From Chloroflexota bacterium (GTDB taxonomy: Bacteria > Chloroflexota > Anaerolineae > Anaerolineales > Villigracilaceae), in the NCBI GenBank assembly GCA_024434165.1, contig QMIW01000015.1, positions 1 through 57,000 of the forward strand: 57,000 nt of DNA, in the 5' to 3' direction. The position numbers were made by a program, and so were the translations under genes. Below, one piece after another: positions 48,553 to 57,000 of this stretch. The notes beneath the pieces were generated by a model. It ran no database searches and had not been told where the DNA came from. It saw only the letters and a program-made list of their open reading frames with translations. Numbering within the stretch: the first letter of the stretch is position 1; each line of letters opens with the position of its first letter.

Positions 48553-49767
48553 ATGAATTCAAAGTGGTTCGTATTTGGTTCTTTGTTGCTTGTCGCAAGC
48601 CTTATCGTTTCGGCATGTGGCGCGGCAGGGACGGGTAGTGGTGACGCGGGGGCAGGCGGACCCCTTCAGTCCATCGGTGAAGGCGAAGGGGCATTGTCCA
48701 TTGTTGCGTGGTCTGGGTATATCGAGCGGGGCGAAACCGACCCGAATTTTGACTGGGTGACAAAATTTGAGGAGGAGACCGGCTGCAAAGTCAGTGTGAA
48801 AACCGCTGCCACATCGGACGAAATGGTTGCCTTGATGAACGAGGGCGGCTTCGACCTGGTAACCGCTTCCGGCGACGCTTCGAACCGCCTGATTTCCGGC
48901 GGGCGCGTGCAGGAAATCAACATTGACTTGATTCCCAGTTATAGCAAAATTGATGAACGGCTTCAGAATGCCCCCTGGCATACTGTTGACACCGATGGAG
49001 ACGGAACCCCCGAACATTACGGCGTCCCCTATTCCTCCGGTCAAAACATCCTGATGTACAACACCGAGATCTTCGGTGACCAGCCTCCCACCAGTTGGAA
49101 TGTGGTCTTCGAGGAAATGACCCTCCCGGACGGCGAATCCAACAAGGGACGCATTCAGGCGTACGACGGTCCCATCTACGTTGCGGATGCCGCCCTCTAC
49201 CTGATGTACCACCAGCCCGAACTTGGCATCAAAGATCCCTACGCGCTCAACCGCGACCAGTTCAACGCGGCAATCGAACTCCTGCGCCAGCAGCGCACGC
49301 TCATCAACCGCTACTGGCACGATGCGTTCATTCAAATGGACGACTTCACCAATGAAGGCGTGGCGGCTTCAGGCTCCTGGCCCTTCCAGGCGAACCTGTT
49401 GAAGGCGGGCGGCGCGCCGATTGACAAGGTCGTCCCCGTCGAAGGCGCAACCGGCTGGGCGGATACCACCATGCTGCACGTGGACGCCGAACACCCGAAC
49501 TGCGCGTACATGTGGATGGAACACTCGCTGGATCCCAAAGTTCAAGGCGATCTCGCAGCCTGGTTCCAAAACATCCCGGTCCGGTTGGATGCGTGCGAAG
49601 GCAACGAACTGCTCGGACCCGACGGCTGTGTCAACAACGGCTTGAACGATTTCGACAAGATCTGGTGGTGGCGCACACCCACAACCGACTGCGGCGACGG
49701 CCGCAAGGAATGCGTCCCCTATCATGAATGGGTGACCAGCTACGTCGCTGTGATCGGCGGCAGATAA
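48553..49767 (+). CDS. potD: Spermidine/putrescine-type ABC transporter substrate-binding lipoprotein
   Basis: The 404-aa product has a lipoprotein signal with Cys at residue 22 (LIVSAC), followed by a Gly/Ala-rich linker, and belongs to the PotD/PotF-type periplasmic-binding family. Motifs include SIVAWSGYIERGETDPNFDW (about 49-68), YGVPYSSGQNILMYN (about 157-171) and a conserved C-terminal Trp-rich end (FDKIWWWRTPTT). It captures polyamines or similar cations for the permease. AAAAGGAG precedes its ATG. The three transport genes follow, in the usual order D-A-B-C. The exact ligand is not proven. Confidence 0.88.
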   Translation: MNSKWFVFGSLLLVASLIVSACGAAGTGSGDAGAGGPLQSIGEGEGALSIVAWSGYIERGETDPNFDWVTKFEEETGCKVSVKTAATSDEMVALMNEGGFDLVTASGDASNRLISGGRVQEINIDLIPSYSKIDERLQNAPWHTVDTDGDGTPEHYGVPYSSGQNILMYNTEIFGDQPPTSWNVVFEEMTLPDGESNKGRIQAYDGPIYVADAALYLMYHQPELGIKDPYALNRDQFNAAIELLRQQRTLINRYWHDAFIQMDDFTNEGVAASGSWPFQANLLKAGGAPIDKVVPVEGATGWADTTMLHVDAEHPNCAYMWMEHSLDPKVQGDLAAWFQNIPVRLDACEGNELLGPDGCVNNGLNDFDKIWWWRTPTTDCGDGRKECVPYHEWVTSYVAVIGGR

Positions 49768-49781
49768 TCCGACTTCCAACA

Positions 49782-49813
49782 AGACATCAGGCGGGTACTC
49801 TCGCCTGATGTCT
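49782..49813 (+). terminator. Intergenic hairpin between potD and potA
   Basis: A perfect 12-bp stem, AGACATCAGGCG (49782-49793) with CGCCTGATGTCT (49802-49813), has an 8-nt loop and is followed by TTCATAC. It probably acts as a partial terminator or mRNA stabiliser that raises the binding protein above the membrane subunits. Confidence 0.6.
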
Positions 49814-49835
49814 TTCATACTGTCCCTCAAACCCC

Positions 49836-50873
49836 ATGACAAACCAAACCACCCCCGCGATACGCTTTGTAAATGTAAGCCGGCACTTTGGGGAAGTAAA
49901 AGCCGTGGATCAGGCTTTCCTTGAGATCAAGGACGGCGAATTCTTCTCCATGCTGGGTCCATCCGGCTCGGGGAAGACCACCTGCCTGCGCATGATTGCC
50001 GGGTTCGACCGCCCCACTTCCGGGCGCATCCTGCTGTACGGGCAGGATGTTTCCAACCTTCCCCCCTACGAGCGCGATGTCAACACGGTCTTTCAAGATT
50101 ACGCCCTCTTCCCGCACATGAACGTTGCGGATAACATCGCCTACGGTTTGATGGTCAAGCGGGTGCCGAAACCGGAGCGCATGAAGCGCGTGGCGGAAAT
50201 GCTGGAACTTGTCCAACTCTCCGGCTTCGAGGGACGCAAACCCTCCCAGCTCTCCGGCGGACAGCGCCAGCGCGTCGCCCTTGCCCGCGCCTTGATCAAT
50301 CACCCCAAAGTTTTGCTGCTCGACGAGCCGCTCGGCGCACTGGATTTGAAACTCCGCCAGCAGATGCAGGTGGAGTTGAAGGCGATTCAAAAGCGCGTGG
50401 GCATCACCTTTATTTTCGTCACCCACGATCAGGAGGAAGCGCTGACCATGAGCGACCGGATTGCCCTGTTCAACCAGGGCAGGATCGAACAGGTCGGCTC
50501 CCCGGCGGAGGTCTACGAACACCCTGCCAGCGCCTTTGTCGCCGGGTTTGTCGGGACTTCCAATCTCGTCCGCGGCGATGTTGCGAAACGTATCACCGGA
50601 CGGGATGTCACCTTCTCCGTCCGCCCGGAGAAGATTCATTTGGGAAGTGTGAACGAATCCGCGCCGCCGGACTGCTACGTGACCGATGGAACCGTCCGCG
50701 ATGTCGTCTATCTTGGCTTGTACACCCGCTACCTCGTCGAGTTGGAAGGAGGCGGGGATTTGGTCGTCGTCGAGCAAAACCTCAAGACCACTTCCATGGA
50801 TGTGTTGAAGATCAAGGGGCAGCGGTCCCGCCTGTATTGGAAGAAAGAACATATCCGCGAGATCGGAGGCTGA
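49836..50873 (+). CDS. potA: Spermidine/putrescine-type ABC transporter ATP-binding protein
   Basis: The 345-aa product is a full-length PotA-type ATPase. It has Walker A GPSGSGKTT (residues 43-51), Q-loop TVFQDYALFPHM (about 84-95), signature LSGGQRQRVALARALI (about 141-156) and Walker B VLLLDEPLGALDLKLR (about 160-175). The H-loop FVTHDQEEALTMSD (about 194) and a C-terminal TOBE domain (about 250-340) follow. It powers the permease encoded by the next two genes. It starts 68 nt after potD, with the hairpin in between, and ends 1 nt before the first permease gene. Confidence 0.95.
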   Translation: MTNQTTPAIRFVNVSRHFGEVKAVDQAFLEIKDGEFFSMLGPSGSGKTTCLRMIAGFDRPTSGRILLYGQDVSNLPPYERDVNTVFQDYALFPHMNVADNIAYGLMVKRVPKPERMKRVAEMLELVQLSGFEGRKPSQLSGGQRQRVALARALINHPKVLLLDEPLGALDLKLRQQMQVELKAIQKRVGITFIFVTHDQEEALTMSDRIALFNQGRIEQVGSPAEVYEHPASAFVAGFVGTSNLVRGDVAKRITGRDVTFSVRPEKIHLGSVNESAPPDCYVTDGTVRDVVYLGLYTRYLVELEGGGDLVVVEQNLKTTSMDVLKIKGQRSRLYWKKEHIREIGG

Positions 50874-50874
50874 C

Positions 50875-51780
50875 ATGCTCCAGCGCATCTCCACATATTT
50901 TTATCTGCGTCCGCGGCTGGCGCTGTGGCTTATGCTCGCGCCCCCGCTGGTGTATATGTTCGTGGTCTATCTGGGCTCGTTGTTCAACCTTTTGATCAAC
51001 AGTTTTTACTACCTTGAGGAATTTACCGGGCTTATCGTGCGGGAATTCACCCTGCGGACGTACGCGCAGATTTTCGAGCCGGCAAACCGCGAAATCTTTG
51101 CGCGCACGACGATCATGGCGACCGCCGTCACACTGGTGGATGCGTTGATCGCCTTCCCGCTTGCCTACTACATTGCCAAATTCGCTTCTCCGCGCATGAA
51201 GACCTGGCTCATCATCGCCGTCACCATCCCGCTCTGGTCGAGTTATCTCGTGCGCGTGTATGCCTGGAAGTTGATTCTCGCCAAGGAGGGCATCCTCTCC
51301 TGGTTCATCAGCCTCCTGAAATTGGACGGTGTGCTGAACTGGCTGTTGAGTTTTGAAAGCATCGGGGGGTCGTCCCTGGCGTTGTCGCCGCTTGGAATGT
51401 TCATCGTCTTTGCCTATATCTGGCTGCCCTATATGATCATCCCGATCCAAACCGCATTGGAGCGCGTGCCGAATTCCCTGCTCGAAGCCTCCAGCGACCT
51501 GGGGGCGAAACCCTTTCAAACCTTCCGCACCGTCATTCTGCCGATGGCGTTCCCCGGCGTGGTGGCGGGCTCGATCTTTACCTTTTCGCTGACGCTGGGC
51601 GATTTCATCGTGCCGCTCAGCCTCGGGAATTCCAAATTCTTCATCGGGCAGGCAGTCTATTCCTATCAGGGAACCGCCGGGAACATCCCGCTTGCCGCCG
51701 CGATGACCATGGGACCCGTCGTCATTATGGTTGTCTATCTTTTGATTGCGCGCAAACTGGGAGCCTTCGATGCCCTCTAG
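50875..51780 (+). CDS. potB: Spermidine/putrescine-type ABC transporter permease (PotB type)
   Basis: The 301-aa product has six membrane segments, with [23 protein letters not shown] first. The EAA motif that docks the ATPase reads [22 protein letters not shown] (in two parts, about residues 202-223). An extended first periplasmic loop and the C-terminal [13 protein letters not shown] match PotB/PotH. Its 3' end overlaps potC by 11 nt. Together with potC it forms the heterodimeric channel. Confidence 0.93.
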   Translation: MLQRISTYFYLRPRLALWLMLAPPLVYMFVVYLGSLFNLLINSFYYLEEFTGLIVREFTLRTYAQIFEPANREIFARTTIMATAVTLVDALIAFPLAYYIAKFASPRMKTWLIIAVTIPLWSSYLVRVYAWKLILAKEGILSWFISLLKLDGVLNWLLSFESIGGSSLALSPLGMFIVFAYIWLPYMIIPIQTALERVPNSLLEASSDLGAKPFQTFRTVILPMAFPGVVAGSIFTFSLTLGDFIVPLSLGNSKFFIGQAVYSYQGTAGNIPLAAAMTMGPVVIMVVYLLIARKLGAFDAL

Positions 51781-52591
51781 TTCCTCCTCCGGTCAGAAAG
51801 CCTCATGGGGGTTGAAACTGGCGGCGCTGGGCGCGCTGCTGTTCCTGCATGTGCCCATCGCGATCATCTTTCTTTACACGCTCACGCCCGATGAGACCAC
51901 CTACACCTTCCCGCTGCCGGGCATCACATTCCAGTGGTTTGGCGTTGCCTTGCAGCGCGCCGACCTTTGGCGGGCGCTCACGCTTTCACTGCAAGTTGCT
52001 GCGATCGCCACGCTGATCGCCCTCGTCCTCGGCACGCTTGCGGCGGCGGCTGTCTATCGCAGCAGTTTCTTCGGCAGGGAGGCAATCTCGTTCCTGCTTG
52101 TCCTGCCCATTGCCCTTCCGGGCATCGTCACCGGCATCGCCCTGCGTTCCGCCATCGGCACGCTCGACATCCCGTTCTCCTTCTGGACGATTGTCATCGG
52201 TCACGCCACGTTTTGCGTAGTGGTGGTGTACAACAACGTGCTGGCGCGCTTTCGCCGCATGCAGGGATCGCTGGTCGAAGCCTCCATGGATCTGGGCGCA
52301 AATTCCTTCCAAACCTTTCGGTACGTCATCTTTCCGAACATCGCAACCGCCCTGCTGGCGGGCGGCATGCTTGCCTTTGCCCTTTCGTTCGATGAGGTGA
52401 TCGTCACAACCTTTACCGCCGGTCAGCAGACCACCCTTCCCATTTGGATCTTCAGCCAGTTGACCCGTCCGCGCGACCGTCCCGTCACCAACGTCGTTGC
52501 CACCATCGTGATCTTGATTACCTTCCTGCCGATCTTTTTCGCCCAACGGCTCTCGGCATCCTCGTCCGACACCGAGGGCGAATCGAAGTAA
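51770..52591 (+). CDS. potC: Spermidine/putrescine-type ABC transporter permease (PotC type)
   Basis: The 273-aa product has about six membrane segments. The EAA motif reads [22 protein letters not shown] (about residues 165-186, in two parts), and the C-terminal sequence [27 protein letters not shown]-like ([14 protein letters not shown]) is typical of PotC/PotI. The ATG at 51770 overlaps the potB stop, so translation is coupled. The Ser-rich start ([14 protein letters not shown]) is slightly longer than usual. A terminator follows at 52609. Confidence 0.93.
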   Translation: MPSSSSSGQKASWGLKLAALGALLFLHVPIAIIFLYTLTPDETTYTFPLPGITFQWFGVALQRADLWRALTLSLQVAAIATLIALVLGTLAAAAVYRSSFFGREAISFLLVLPIALPGIVTGIALRSAIGTLDIPFSFWTIVIGHATFCVVVVYNNVLARFRRMQGSLVEASMDLGANSFQTFRYVIFPNIATALLAGGMLAFALSFDEVIVTTFTAGQQTTLPIWIFSQLTRPRDRPVTNVVATIVILITFLPIFFAQRLSASSSDTEGESK

Positions 52592-52608
52592 AATCGGAGG
52601 AAACGATC

Positions 52609-52642
52609 AGTGACAGTCACATCGGTGACTGTCACTTCTTTT
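52609..52642 (+). terminator. Terminator after the pot operon
   Basis: AGTGACAGTCAC (52609-52620) pairs with GTGACTGTCACT (52625-52636) in a perfect 12-bp stem with an ATCG loop, followed by TCTTTT. It ends the transporter unit. Confidence 0.88.
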
Positions 52643-52714
52643 CGCGTCCAACCGGACCCGAAACCCGGTTCGGCAAAGCGAGCCGGATTCTCCCTTTGAG
52701 GTTTTCAAGACAAC

Positions 52715-53215
52715 ATGACATCATCCTATCTCAACCCGAAGTGCGAAGCCCGCGAGCACCCGCAGGGAGGCTGCGGCGTCTTCGCCCGCGAGCGCATTGC
52801 CAAAGGGGAACTGGTCTCCCTCTGGGGTGGAAAAATCGTCCGCAAGGAAGACCTCGACCCATCCATGCCGCGTTTTACCCAGCGCGTCCTGCAGGTGGAT
52901 GAAGAACTGTACCTCCTCACCGCCGAAGAAAAGGAGCCGAACGACTGTTTCAATCACTCCTGCGAGCCCAACCTCGGTTTCACCGGTCAGATAGGGCTGG
53001 TTGCCATGCGCGACATCGAAACGGGTGAAGAACTGACCTTCGATTACGCCATGTCCGACGGCGAGCCTTATGATGAATTCGACTGCCTTTGCGGTTTAGC
53101 CGATTGCCGCCGCAAGGTGACGGGGAACGATTGGAAACTCCCCGAATTGTGGCAGAAATATGACGGCTTCTTCTCTTCCTACCTGGCGCGCCGCATCGAA
53201 AAACTGAGGCGATGA
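52715..53215 (+). CDS. SET-domain protein (putative lysine methyltransferase)
   Basis: The 166-aa product is almost entirely a SET domain. It has GGCGVFARERIAKGELVSLWGG (about residues 18-39, in two strands), DCFNHSCEPNLGF (about 77-89, the NHS/C motif), IETGEELTFDYAMSDGEPYDEFDCLCGLADCR (about 101-132, with GEELTFDYA) and the post-SET-like cysteines. These motifs bind SAM and the target lysine. Bacterial SET proteins are uncommon and their targets are usually unknown. The gene follows the pot operon but has its own leader. Its last bases overlap the next gene start by 4 nt. Confidence 0.88.
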   Translation: MTSSYLNPKCEAREHPQGGCGVFARERIAKGELVSLWGGKIVRKEDLDPSMPRFTQRVLQVDEELYLLTAEEKEPNDCFNHSCEPNLGFTGQIGLVAMRDIETGEELTFDYAMSDGEPYDEFDCLCGLADCRRKVTGNDWKLPELWQKYDGFFSSYLARRIEKLRR

Positions 53216-54666
53216 AACTCTCTTTTCCCGTCCGCATCTACATCCTTGCCCTGCTCCTGCGGCTGATTCCCGTCCTCGCCGCCCGCGGACTGGGCATCGG
53301 TCTCGACGACATGTTCCAATACGACATGCTGGCGCGCAGTCTCGCGTCCGGGAATGGCTACCGCTGGTACGCGCAGGAGGACTTGAAACTGCTCGAACCG
53401 TACGTGGACTTCGACCTCTCCACCGCACCGGGTTACGATCCGCAATACGGCGTGTATACCTCGTTCCGCGCTCCCCTTTACCCGGCTTTTCTTGCGCTGG
53501 TGTATTCCATCAGCGGGTTGGAGTTTTCACGTTTCTTCGCCGCGCGGCTGGCGCAGGCGATCCTCCTCGGCGCGCCGCTCGCGCCGTTGACCTATTGGGC
53601 TGCGAAGCATCTTTCCTCTTGCCTTTTTCCCGGCGAAGCAAATGAGGAAAAAAACATCGAGCGGACGGCGCGCCTCTCCGCCTGGGCGGTCGCCTGTTAT
53701 CCCATCCTGCTTGTCTATCCTCTTGGGCTTGGGACCGAAAATCTCTTTTTCGCCCTGCTTCTTGTTTCTTTCCTCTTTCTTCTTAAATCGCTTCAGAAAC
53801 CAACCGCTTTTTCCCTGCTGCTTTCCGGCTTGTTCCTCGCGCTGACCGCCCTTACGCGCTCGGTCATCCTTCCGTTTGCGGGGCTGGCAATCCTGTATCT
53901 GATGTTTTTGCACGGCAGAAGAGCCGCGCTGGTTGTTTTATCGTTTGCCCTCGCGGTCTCGCCCTGGATCATCCGCAACTCGTTGCTGCACAATAAACCG
54001 ACTGGCATCGAGACTTCGATGGGCTACAACCTGTATCTCGGCTACCATCCCGATGGAAACGGCTCATTCGTTTTTGGACCTTCCCTGGACCTGCTCACCA
54101 TCATGGATGACGCCGAGCGCGACGAAACCGGCACGCAGAAGGCGCTGGAGTTCATCCGTGAATCGCCCGGCCGCTTCATCCCGTTGGCGCTGAACCGCCT
54201 CGGCTTTTTCTTCGGCTTGGAGAAGCGGGTGCTGATGTATTTCTACTCCAACAACCTGCTTGGCTACCTGCCCGCGCCGCTTTTGCTTTCCATCGCCGCC
54301 ATCCTGCTGCTGCCGTTTGTTTTCCTCAGCCTGTTTGCCGCGCTGGGGCTGTCTCTGCTCAAGAAAAGCCCGCAGACGACCCTGCTCTGGATGCTGTTCT
54401 TTGCTTACATCCTTCCGCATGTTCTCATCCTTGCCGAAGACCGCTTTCACCTGGCGTTGATCCCCTGGTTTGCGATCCTTGCCGCGTATGCAATCGTGAC
54501 GATCCGGGAAAGGGGATTGGCGGGCATCGGGCGCAGGCGGCTGGCGTTTGCCGCTGCGCTGGTCTTCCTGCTCCTGCTCAACTGGGGATTGGAACTTTAC
54601 CGGGATGCGGATAAAATTTCCACCCTGCTTGGACCGGACGGCAATACATCCCACTTCCCGTACTGA
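53212..54666 (+). CDS. Membrane glycosyltransferase-like protein (GT39/PMT type)
   Basis: The 484-aa product has about ten or eleven membrane helices. The first extracytoplasmic loop (LGIGLDDMFQYDMLARSLASG, about residues 26-46, quoted in part as GLDDMFQYD) carries the adjacent Asp pair of ArnT/PMT-type GT-C enzymes, followed by YGVYTSFRAPLYPAFLALVY. It likely moves a sugar from a lipid-linked donor, but substrate is unknown. The ATG overlaps the SET gene by 4 nt (ATGA), so the two are translated together. The next gene starts 8 nt after its stop. Confidence 0.75.
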   Translation: MKLSFPVRIYILALLLRLIPVLAARGLGIGLDDMFQYDMLARSLASGNGYRWYAQEDLKLLEPYVDFDLSTAPGYDPQYGVYTSFRAPLYPAFLALVYSISGLEFSRFFAARLAQAILLGAPLAPLTYWAAKHLSSCLFPGEANEEKNIERTARLSAWAVACYPILLVYPLGLGTENLFFALLLVSFLFLLKSLQKPTAFSLLLSGLFLALTALTRSVILPFAGLAILYLMFLHGRRAALVVLSFALAVSPWIIRNSLLHNKPTGIETSMGYNLYLGYHPDGNGSFVFGPSLDLLTIMDDAERDETGTQKALEFIRESPGRFIPLALNRLGFFFGLEKRVLMYFYSNNLLGYLPAPLLLSIAAILLLPFVFLSLFAALGLSLLKKSPQTTLLWMLFFAYILPHVLILAEDRFHLALIPWFAILAAYAIVTIRERGLAGIGRRRLAFAAALVFLLLLNWGLELYRDADKISTLLGPDGNTSHFPY

Positions 54667-54674
54667 GACTGCCC

Positions 54675-55289
54675 ATGAAATATTTGCTCGGCGAAAAACT
54701 GAATTTCGATTGGCGCATCGTCACGGTGACGGTCGTCAGTACCCTGCTGCTGATGGTGGACCACTACCACAAACTGACCGCTCACAAATACTGGGACCGC
54801 GTCCTGCTTTACCTTGTCATCCCCCTCCTGATTACGCTGATCTTCTTCCGCCAGAACCCGAAGGAATACGGGTTCTCTTTTGGCGATTGGAAACTCGGTT
54901 TGGTCTACACCCTTTTGGGAATCCTGCTCATGGCTCCGGTGATTTACTTTCTCGGCAGGGGAGACCCCTCCATGCAAAAGTATTACGAGCGTTTTCTGCC
55001 GGGTCTGCCGTGGACGACTTTCCTGGATTTGATCGGCTGGGAGTTCATCTTTCGCGGTTGGATTCTGTTCGCCTACGCGCGCAAATTCGGGCACGACGCG
55101 CTCTGGCTGCAAGCCGTCCCGTTTGCGGTGGCGCACATCAGCAAGCCGGAGATCGAAACGCTCTCCACCATCTTCGGCGGCTTTGCCTTCGGCTGGGTGG
55201 CGTGGCGGACGAAGTCCTTTCTGTATCCCTTCCTTATCCACTGGTTCATCGGAACGTTGATCATCCTCGTTGCGGCGGGAGCGGTGTGA
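54675..55289 (+). CDS. CPBP-family intramembrane metalloprotease-like protein
   Basis: The 204-aa product has about six membrane segments and the Abi/CPBP motifs. Motif 1 is WEFIFRG (about residue 121), a variant in which Trp replaces the first Glu of EExxxR. Motif 2 is FAVAHISKPE (about 152-161) with the His, and motif 3 is FLIHWFIG (about 190-197). This variant occurs in other bacterial members; proteolytic activity is not certain. The gene lies 8 nt after the glycosyltransferase-like gene and 1 nt before the acetyltransferase gene. Confidence 0.8.
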   Translation: MKYLLGEKLNFDWRIVTVTVVSTLLLMVDHYHKLTAHKYWDRVLLYLVIPLLITLIFFRQNPKEYGFSFGDWKLGLVYTLLGILLMAPVIYFLGRGDPSMQKYYERFLPGLPWTTFLDLIGWEFIFRGWILFAYARKFGHDALWLQAVPFAVAHISKPEIETLSTIFGGFAFGWVAWRTKSFLYPFLIHWFIGTLIILVAAGAV

Positions 55290-55290
55290 T

Positions 55291-55734
55291 ATGACCGGCT
55301 ATGAGGTGCGCCCTGCAGCGAAATCGGAATCCGCTCAAATTCGGGATTTGATCAACCTGGTGGGGATCAATCCCACCGGTCTGGATTGGAGGCGTTTTCT
55401 CGTGGCGGTCAAGCCTTCGGGGGAAATCATCGCCTGCGGGCAGGTCAAACCTCACGGGGCAGACATCCTCGAACTGGCTTCGATAGCGGTGCATCCCGAC
55501 CATCGCGGACGCGGTATTGCGCGCGAAATCATCGCACGCCTCCTGCGCGAGTCGCCGAGACCGTTGTATCTGATGTGCCTCGAACACAACGGACCGATGT
55601 ATGAAAAGTTCGGGTTTCGGGCGCTGGAATTGGAAGAGATGCCGCGATATTTCCAGCGCATCAAAAAACTTTTTGCGGTGGCGAAAGCGGTGCGCCGCAT
55701 GGATGAAGAGTTGTGGGTGATGAAGTTGGAGTAG
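55291..55734 (+). CDS. GNAT-family N-acetyltransferase
   Basis: The 147-aa product has the GNAT pattern: VRPAAKSESAQIRDLINLVG at the start, the strand LELASIAVHPDHRGRGIAREII (about residues 61-82, split here into LASIAVHPDH and RGRGIA) with the acetyl-CoA loop RGRGIA, and YLMCLEHNGPMYEKFGFRAL (about 97). The acceptor is unknown. The ATG at 55291 lies 1 nt after the CPBP gene, and it precedes comEA by 10 nt. Confidence 0.88.
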   Translation: MTGYEVRPAAKSESAQIRDLINLVGINPTGLDWRRFLVAVKPSGEIIACGQVKPHGADILELASIAVHPDHRGRGIAREIIARLLRESPRPLYLMCLEHNGPMYEKFGFRALELEEMPRYFQRIKKLFAVAKAVRRMDEELWVMKLE

Positions 55735-55744
55735 AATCCGGCTT

Positions 55745-56323
55745 ATGAAAAACGTTCTGTATGTGTTGATCGGCGTCATGGCGGGGTTTGCGCTTGCCGG
55801 ATTGTTGTTGTTTATTTCGCGCGCGCCCGCCGGCGATCCGATTGTTTTGCAGCCTGCGCCTACCAAGGCGCCGATTGCGGTGCATGTCATTGGGGCGGTG
55901 CCGCGCCCGGGGCTGTATGAGTTTGCGGAAGGCGCGCGCGTGCAGGATGCGATTGACGCGGCGGGCGGTCTGCTTTCCAGCGCGAATGTGGATTCCATCA
56001 ACCTGGCGGCGCTGTTGGAGGACGGTCAGCAGTTGAACATTCCGTACAAGGCTGGCCAGGAGCCGTCGGAGGAAACAGCGGTTCCTCTTGAATTACCGGG
56101 TCCGCCCGCCACCGAAGCGCCTGAAAACCAGGACCTGATCAACATCAATACGGCTTTGCTGGAGGAATTGGACAGCCTGCCGGGAATCGGTCCCACCATT
56201 GCCCAGCGCATCATTGACTACCGCGAAGAGAACGGTCCCTTCGAGACCATCGAAGACATTATGAATGTTTCGGGCATCGGTCCATCCACCTTCGACCAGA
56301 TAAAGGATTTGATCACCGTCTGA
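55745..56323 (+). CDS. comEA: ComEA-family DNA-binding competence protein
   Basis: ComEA is the membrane-anchored double-stranded DNA receptor of natural transformation. The 192-aa product has one N-terminal membrane helix (LYVLIGVMAGFALAGLLLFI), a SLBB domain (VHVIGAVPRPGLYEFAEGAR, about residues 39-58) and two helix-hairpin-helix motifs: ININTALLEELDSLPGIGPT (about 132-151) and FETIEDIMNVSGIGPSTFDQI (in parts, about 167-187). The length and domain order match ComEA of Gram-positive bacteria. Its stop overlaps the methyltransferase start by 1 nt (TGATG). No comEC is visible in the window. Confidence 0.93.
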   Translation: MKNVLYVLIGVMAGFALAGLLLFISRAPAGDPIVLQPAPTKAPIAVHVIGAVPRPGLYEFAEGARVQDAIDAAGGLLSSANVDSINLAALLEDGQQLNIPYKAGQEPSEETAVPLELPGPPATEAPENQDLININTALLEELDSLPGIGPTIAQRIIDYREENGPFETIEDIMNVSGIGPSTFDQIKDLITV

Positions 56324-56871
56324 TGGGCTTCGACCATTTTTCGTTCATTGCCCCGCTGTATGCGCGCGTCACCTACTCGAAAACGGATGCGATGCGCGAA
56401 GCCGCCTCCCTGCCCGCGAGCGGCCGCCTGCTCGACATCGGCGGCGGCACGGGACGGGTGGCTTCTGCAATCCGCGATTTGGTGGATGAAGTTGTGATCG
56501 CAGATGTGTCCTTCGGGATGTTGTCCCACGCGCCTCGCTCCGACGTTCGGGCTGTGTGCGGCGCTTCGGAGAGTCTGCCCTTCGCCGATGCTTCGTTCGA
56601 GCGCGTCATCATGGTGGATGCCCTGCATCACGTGCTCGACCATGCGTTTTCAGCGGGCGAGATGATGCGCGTGCTCAAGCCCGGCGGCGTGCTGGTCATC
56701 GAAGAGCCGGATATCCGCACCTTTGGCGTGAAACTGATCGCCATCGCAGAAAAACTCCTGCTGATGCGCAGCCATTTCCTCGCGCCGGATGCGATCCTGA
56801 AGTTGTTCCCTGAAGGGGAGAAGAATGTCAAGTCCGCCGACGGGACGGTGTGGGTGATCGTAAAAAAGTAA
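56323..56871 (+). CDS. Class I SAM-dependent methyltransferase
   Basis: The 182-aa product has the SAM-binding motif LLDIGGGTGRVASAIRDLV (about residues 36-54), the acidic loop VVIADVSFGML (about 58), ASESLPFADASFERVIMVDALHHV (in parts, about 78-102) and VLKPGGVLVIEEPDI (about 116). It is UbiE/Methyltransf_11-like; the substrate is unknown. The start overlaps the comEA stop by 1 nt, so the genes are coupled. Confidence 0.85.
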   Translation: MGFDHFSFIAPLYARVTYSKTDAMREAASLPASGRLLDIGGGTGRVASAIRDLVDEVVIADVSFGMLSHAPRSDVRAVCGASESLPFADASFERVIMVDALHHVLDHAFSAGEMMRVLKPGGVLVIEEPDIRTFGVKLIAIAEKLLLMRSHFLAPDAILKLFPEGEKNVKSADGTVWVIVKK

Positions 56872-56886
56872 GGTTCTACCGCTTAA

Positions 56887-57000
56887 CGGGAAAACTCTTT
56901 TAGAAAGTGTTTTGAAATTCGTTTATAACCACAGATGAACACAGATAAATTGGATTTAAAGCAACTCAAGTTGCCGCCTTCCAATAGATTTTCCAGGTTC
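56887..57000. repeat. Repeat-like sequence at the right end
   Basis: TTAACGGGAAAA matches the outer edge of the 150-bp repeats at 28136 and 30447, then AACCACAGATGAACACAGAT follows, another repeat-type string found in many bacterial genomes. The element runs off the window, so its extent is unknown. No gene is seen after 56871. Confidence 0.45.

Overview
The window looks like a chromosomal contig from a Chloroflexota bacterium, probably class Anaerolineae. This is an inference from gene content and style: no lipopolysaccharide or outer-membrane genes, many predicted polytopic glycosyltransferases, a DUF2089 protein, a SipW-like signal peptidase with a DUF5305 domain, a deazaflavin (F420)-type reductase, a T-box leader and a PccB/BC/BCCP-type acyl-CoA carboxylase. 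Most of the window is GC-rich with tightly packed genes on both strands. The first 4 kb is visibly more AT-rich.

Region 1 (1-4045) looks like the end of an integrated element. It carries methylglyoxal synthase, a compact RNB-S1 ribonuclease, an eRF1-like 'translational machinery' protein, a small zinc-ribbon protein and a decayed PIN-toxin/antitoxin pair. It stops at a 44-nt copy of the 3' part of initiator tRNA-fMet (anticodon loop to acceptor end), followed by a hairpin. This is what an att site of a tRNA-targeting integrase leaves behind. Region 2 (4046-10560) holds an M20 peptidase, smpB, an MFS transporter and htpG, with two inverted copies of a short dispersed repeat.

Region 3 (10600-13640) is the most interesting part. 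A class I c-di-GMP riboswitch with its own terminator precedes three genes: a small secreted protein, a SipW-like (Ser/His/Asp) signal peptidase fused to DUF5305, and a small secreted RTX-repeat protein. Both secreted proteins carry the same NTVPxT motif at residues 28-33, just after the signal peptide. This looks like a c-di-GMP-controlled surface or matrix system with a dedicated signal peptidase, analogous in layout to Bacillus SipW-TasA. Next door (13700-15520) a DUF2089 protein is coupled to a protein made of about twelve 29-residue repeats.

Region 4 (15540-28100, all minus strand) contains a TrpB2-type tryptophan synthase beta chain under a tryptophan T-box leader, a large lipoprotein, an operon of Asp23-NusB-TatA-TatC, FabG, a DUF1461 membrane protein, a fused spermidine-synthase-like protein and a membrane sulfatase. 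Region 5 (28100-34500) has PaiB, a bactofilin-like repeat protein, ribosomal protein L25, a peptidase C26 hydrolase, a thioesterase-like protein, MurI, a saccharopine-dehydrogenase-like protein and an F420-type reductase. Two inverted copies of a 150-bp repeat flank paiB to L25.

Region 6 (34500-48340, minus strand) carries a CYTH protein, a three-subunit acyl-CoA carboxylase, several membrane glycosyltransferase-type proteins, a methyltransferase, an alcohol dehydrogenase with an in-frame palindromic repeat insertion, and an acyl-CoA dehydrogenase. Region 7 (48340-57000, plus strand) is a spermidine/putrescine-type ABC transporter operon, a SET-domain protein, another glycosyltransferase-type membrane protein, a CPBP protease, a GNAT acetyltransferase, ComEA and a methyltransferase. 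Everything stated here rests on reading the sequence and on recall of protein families; no database search was run.
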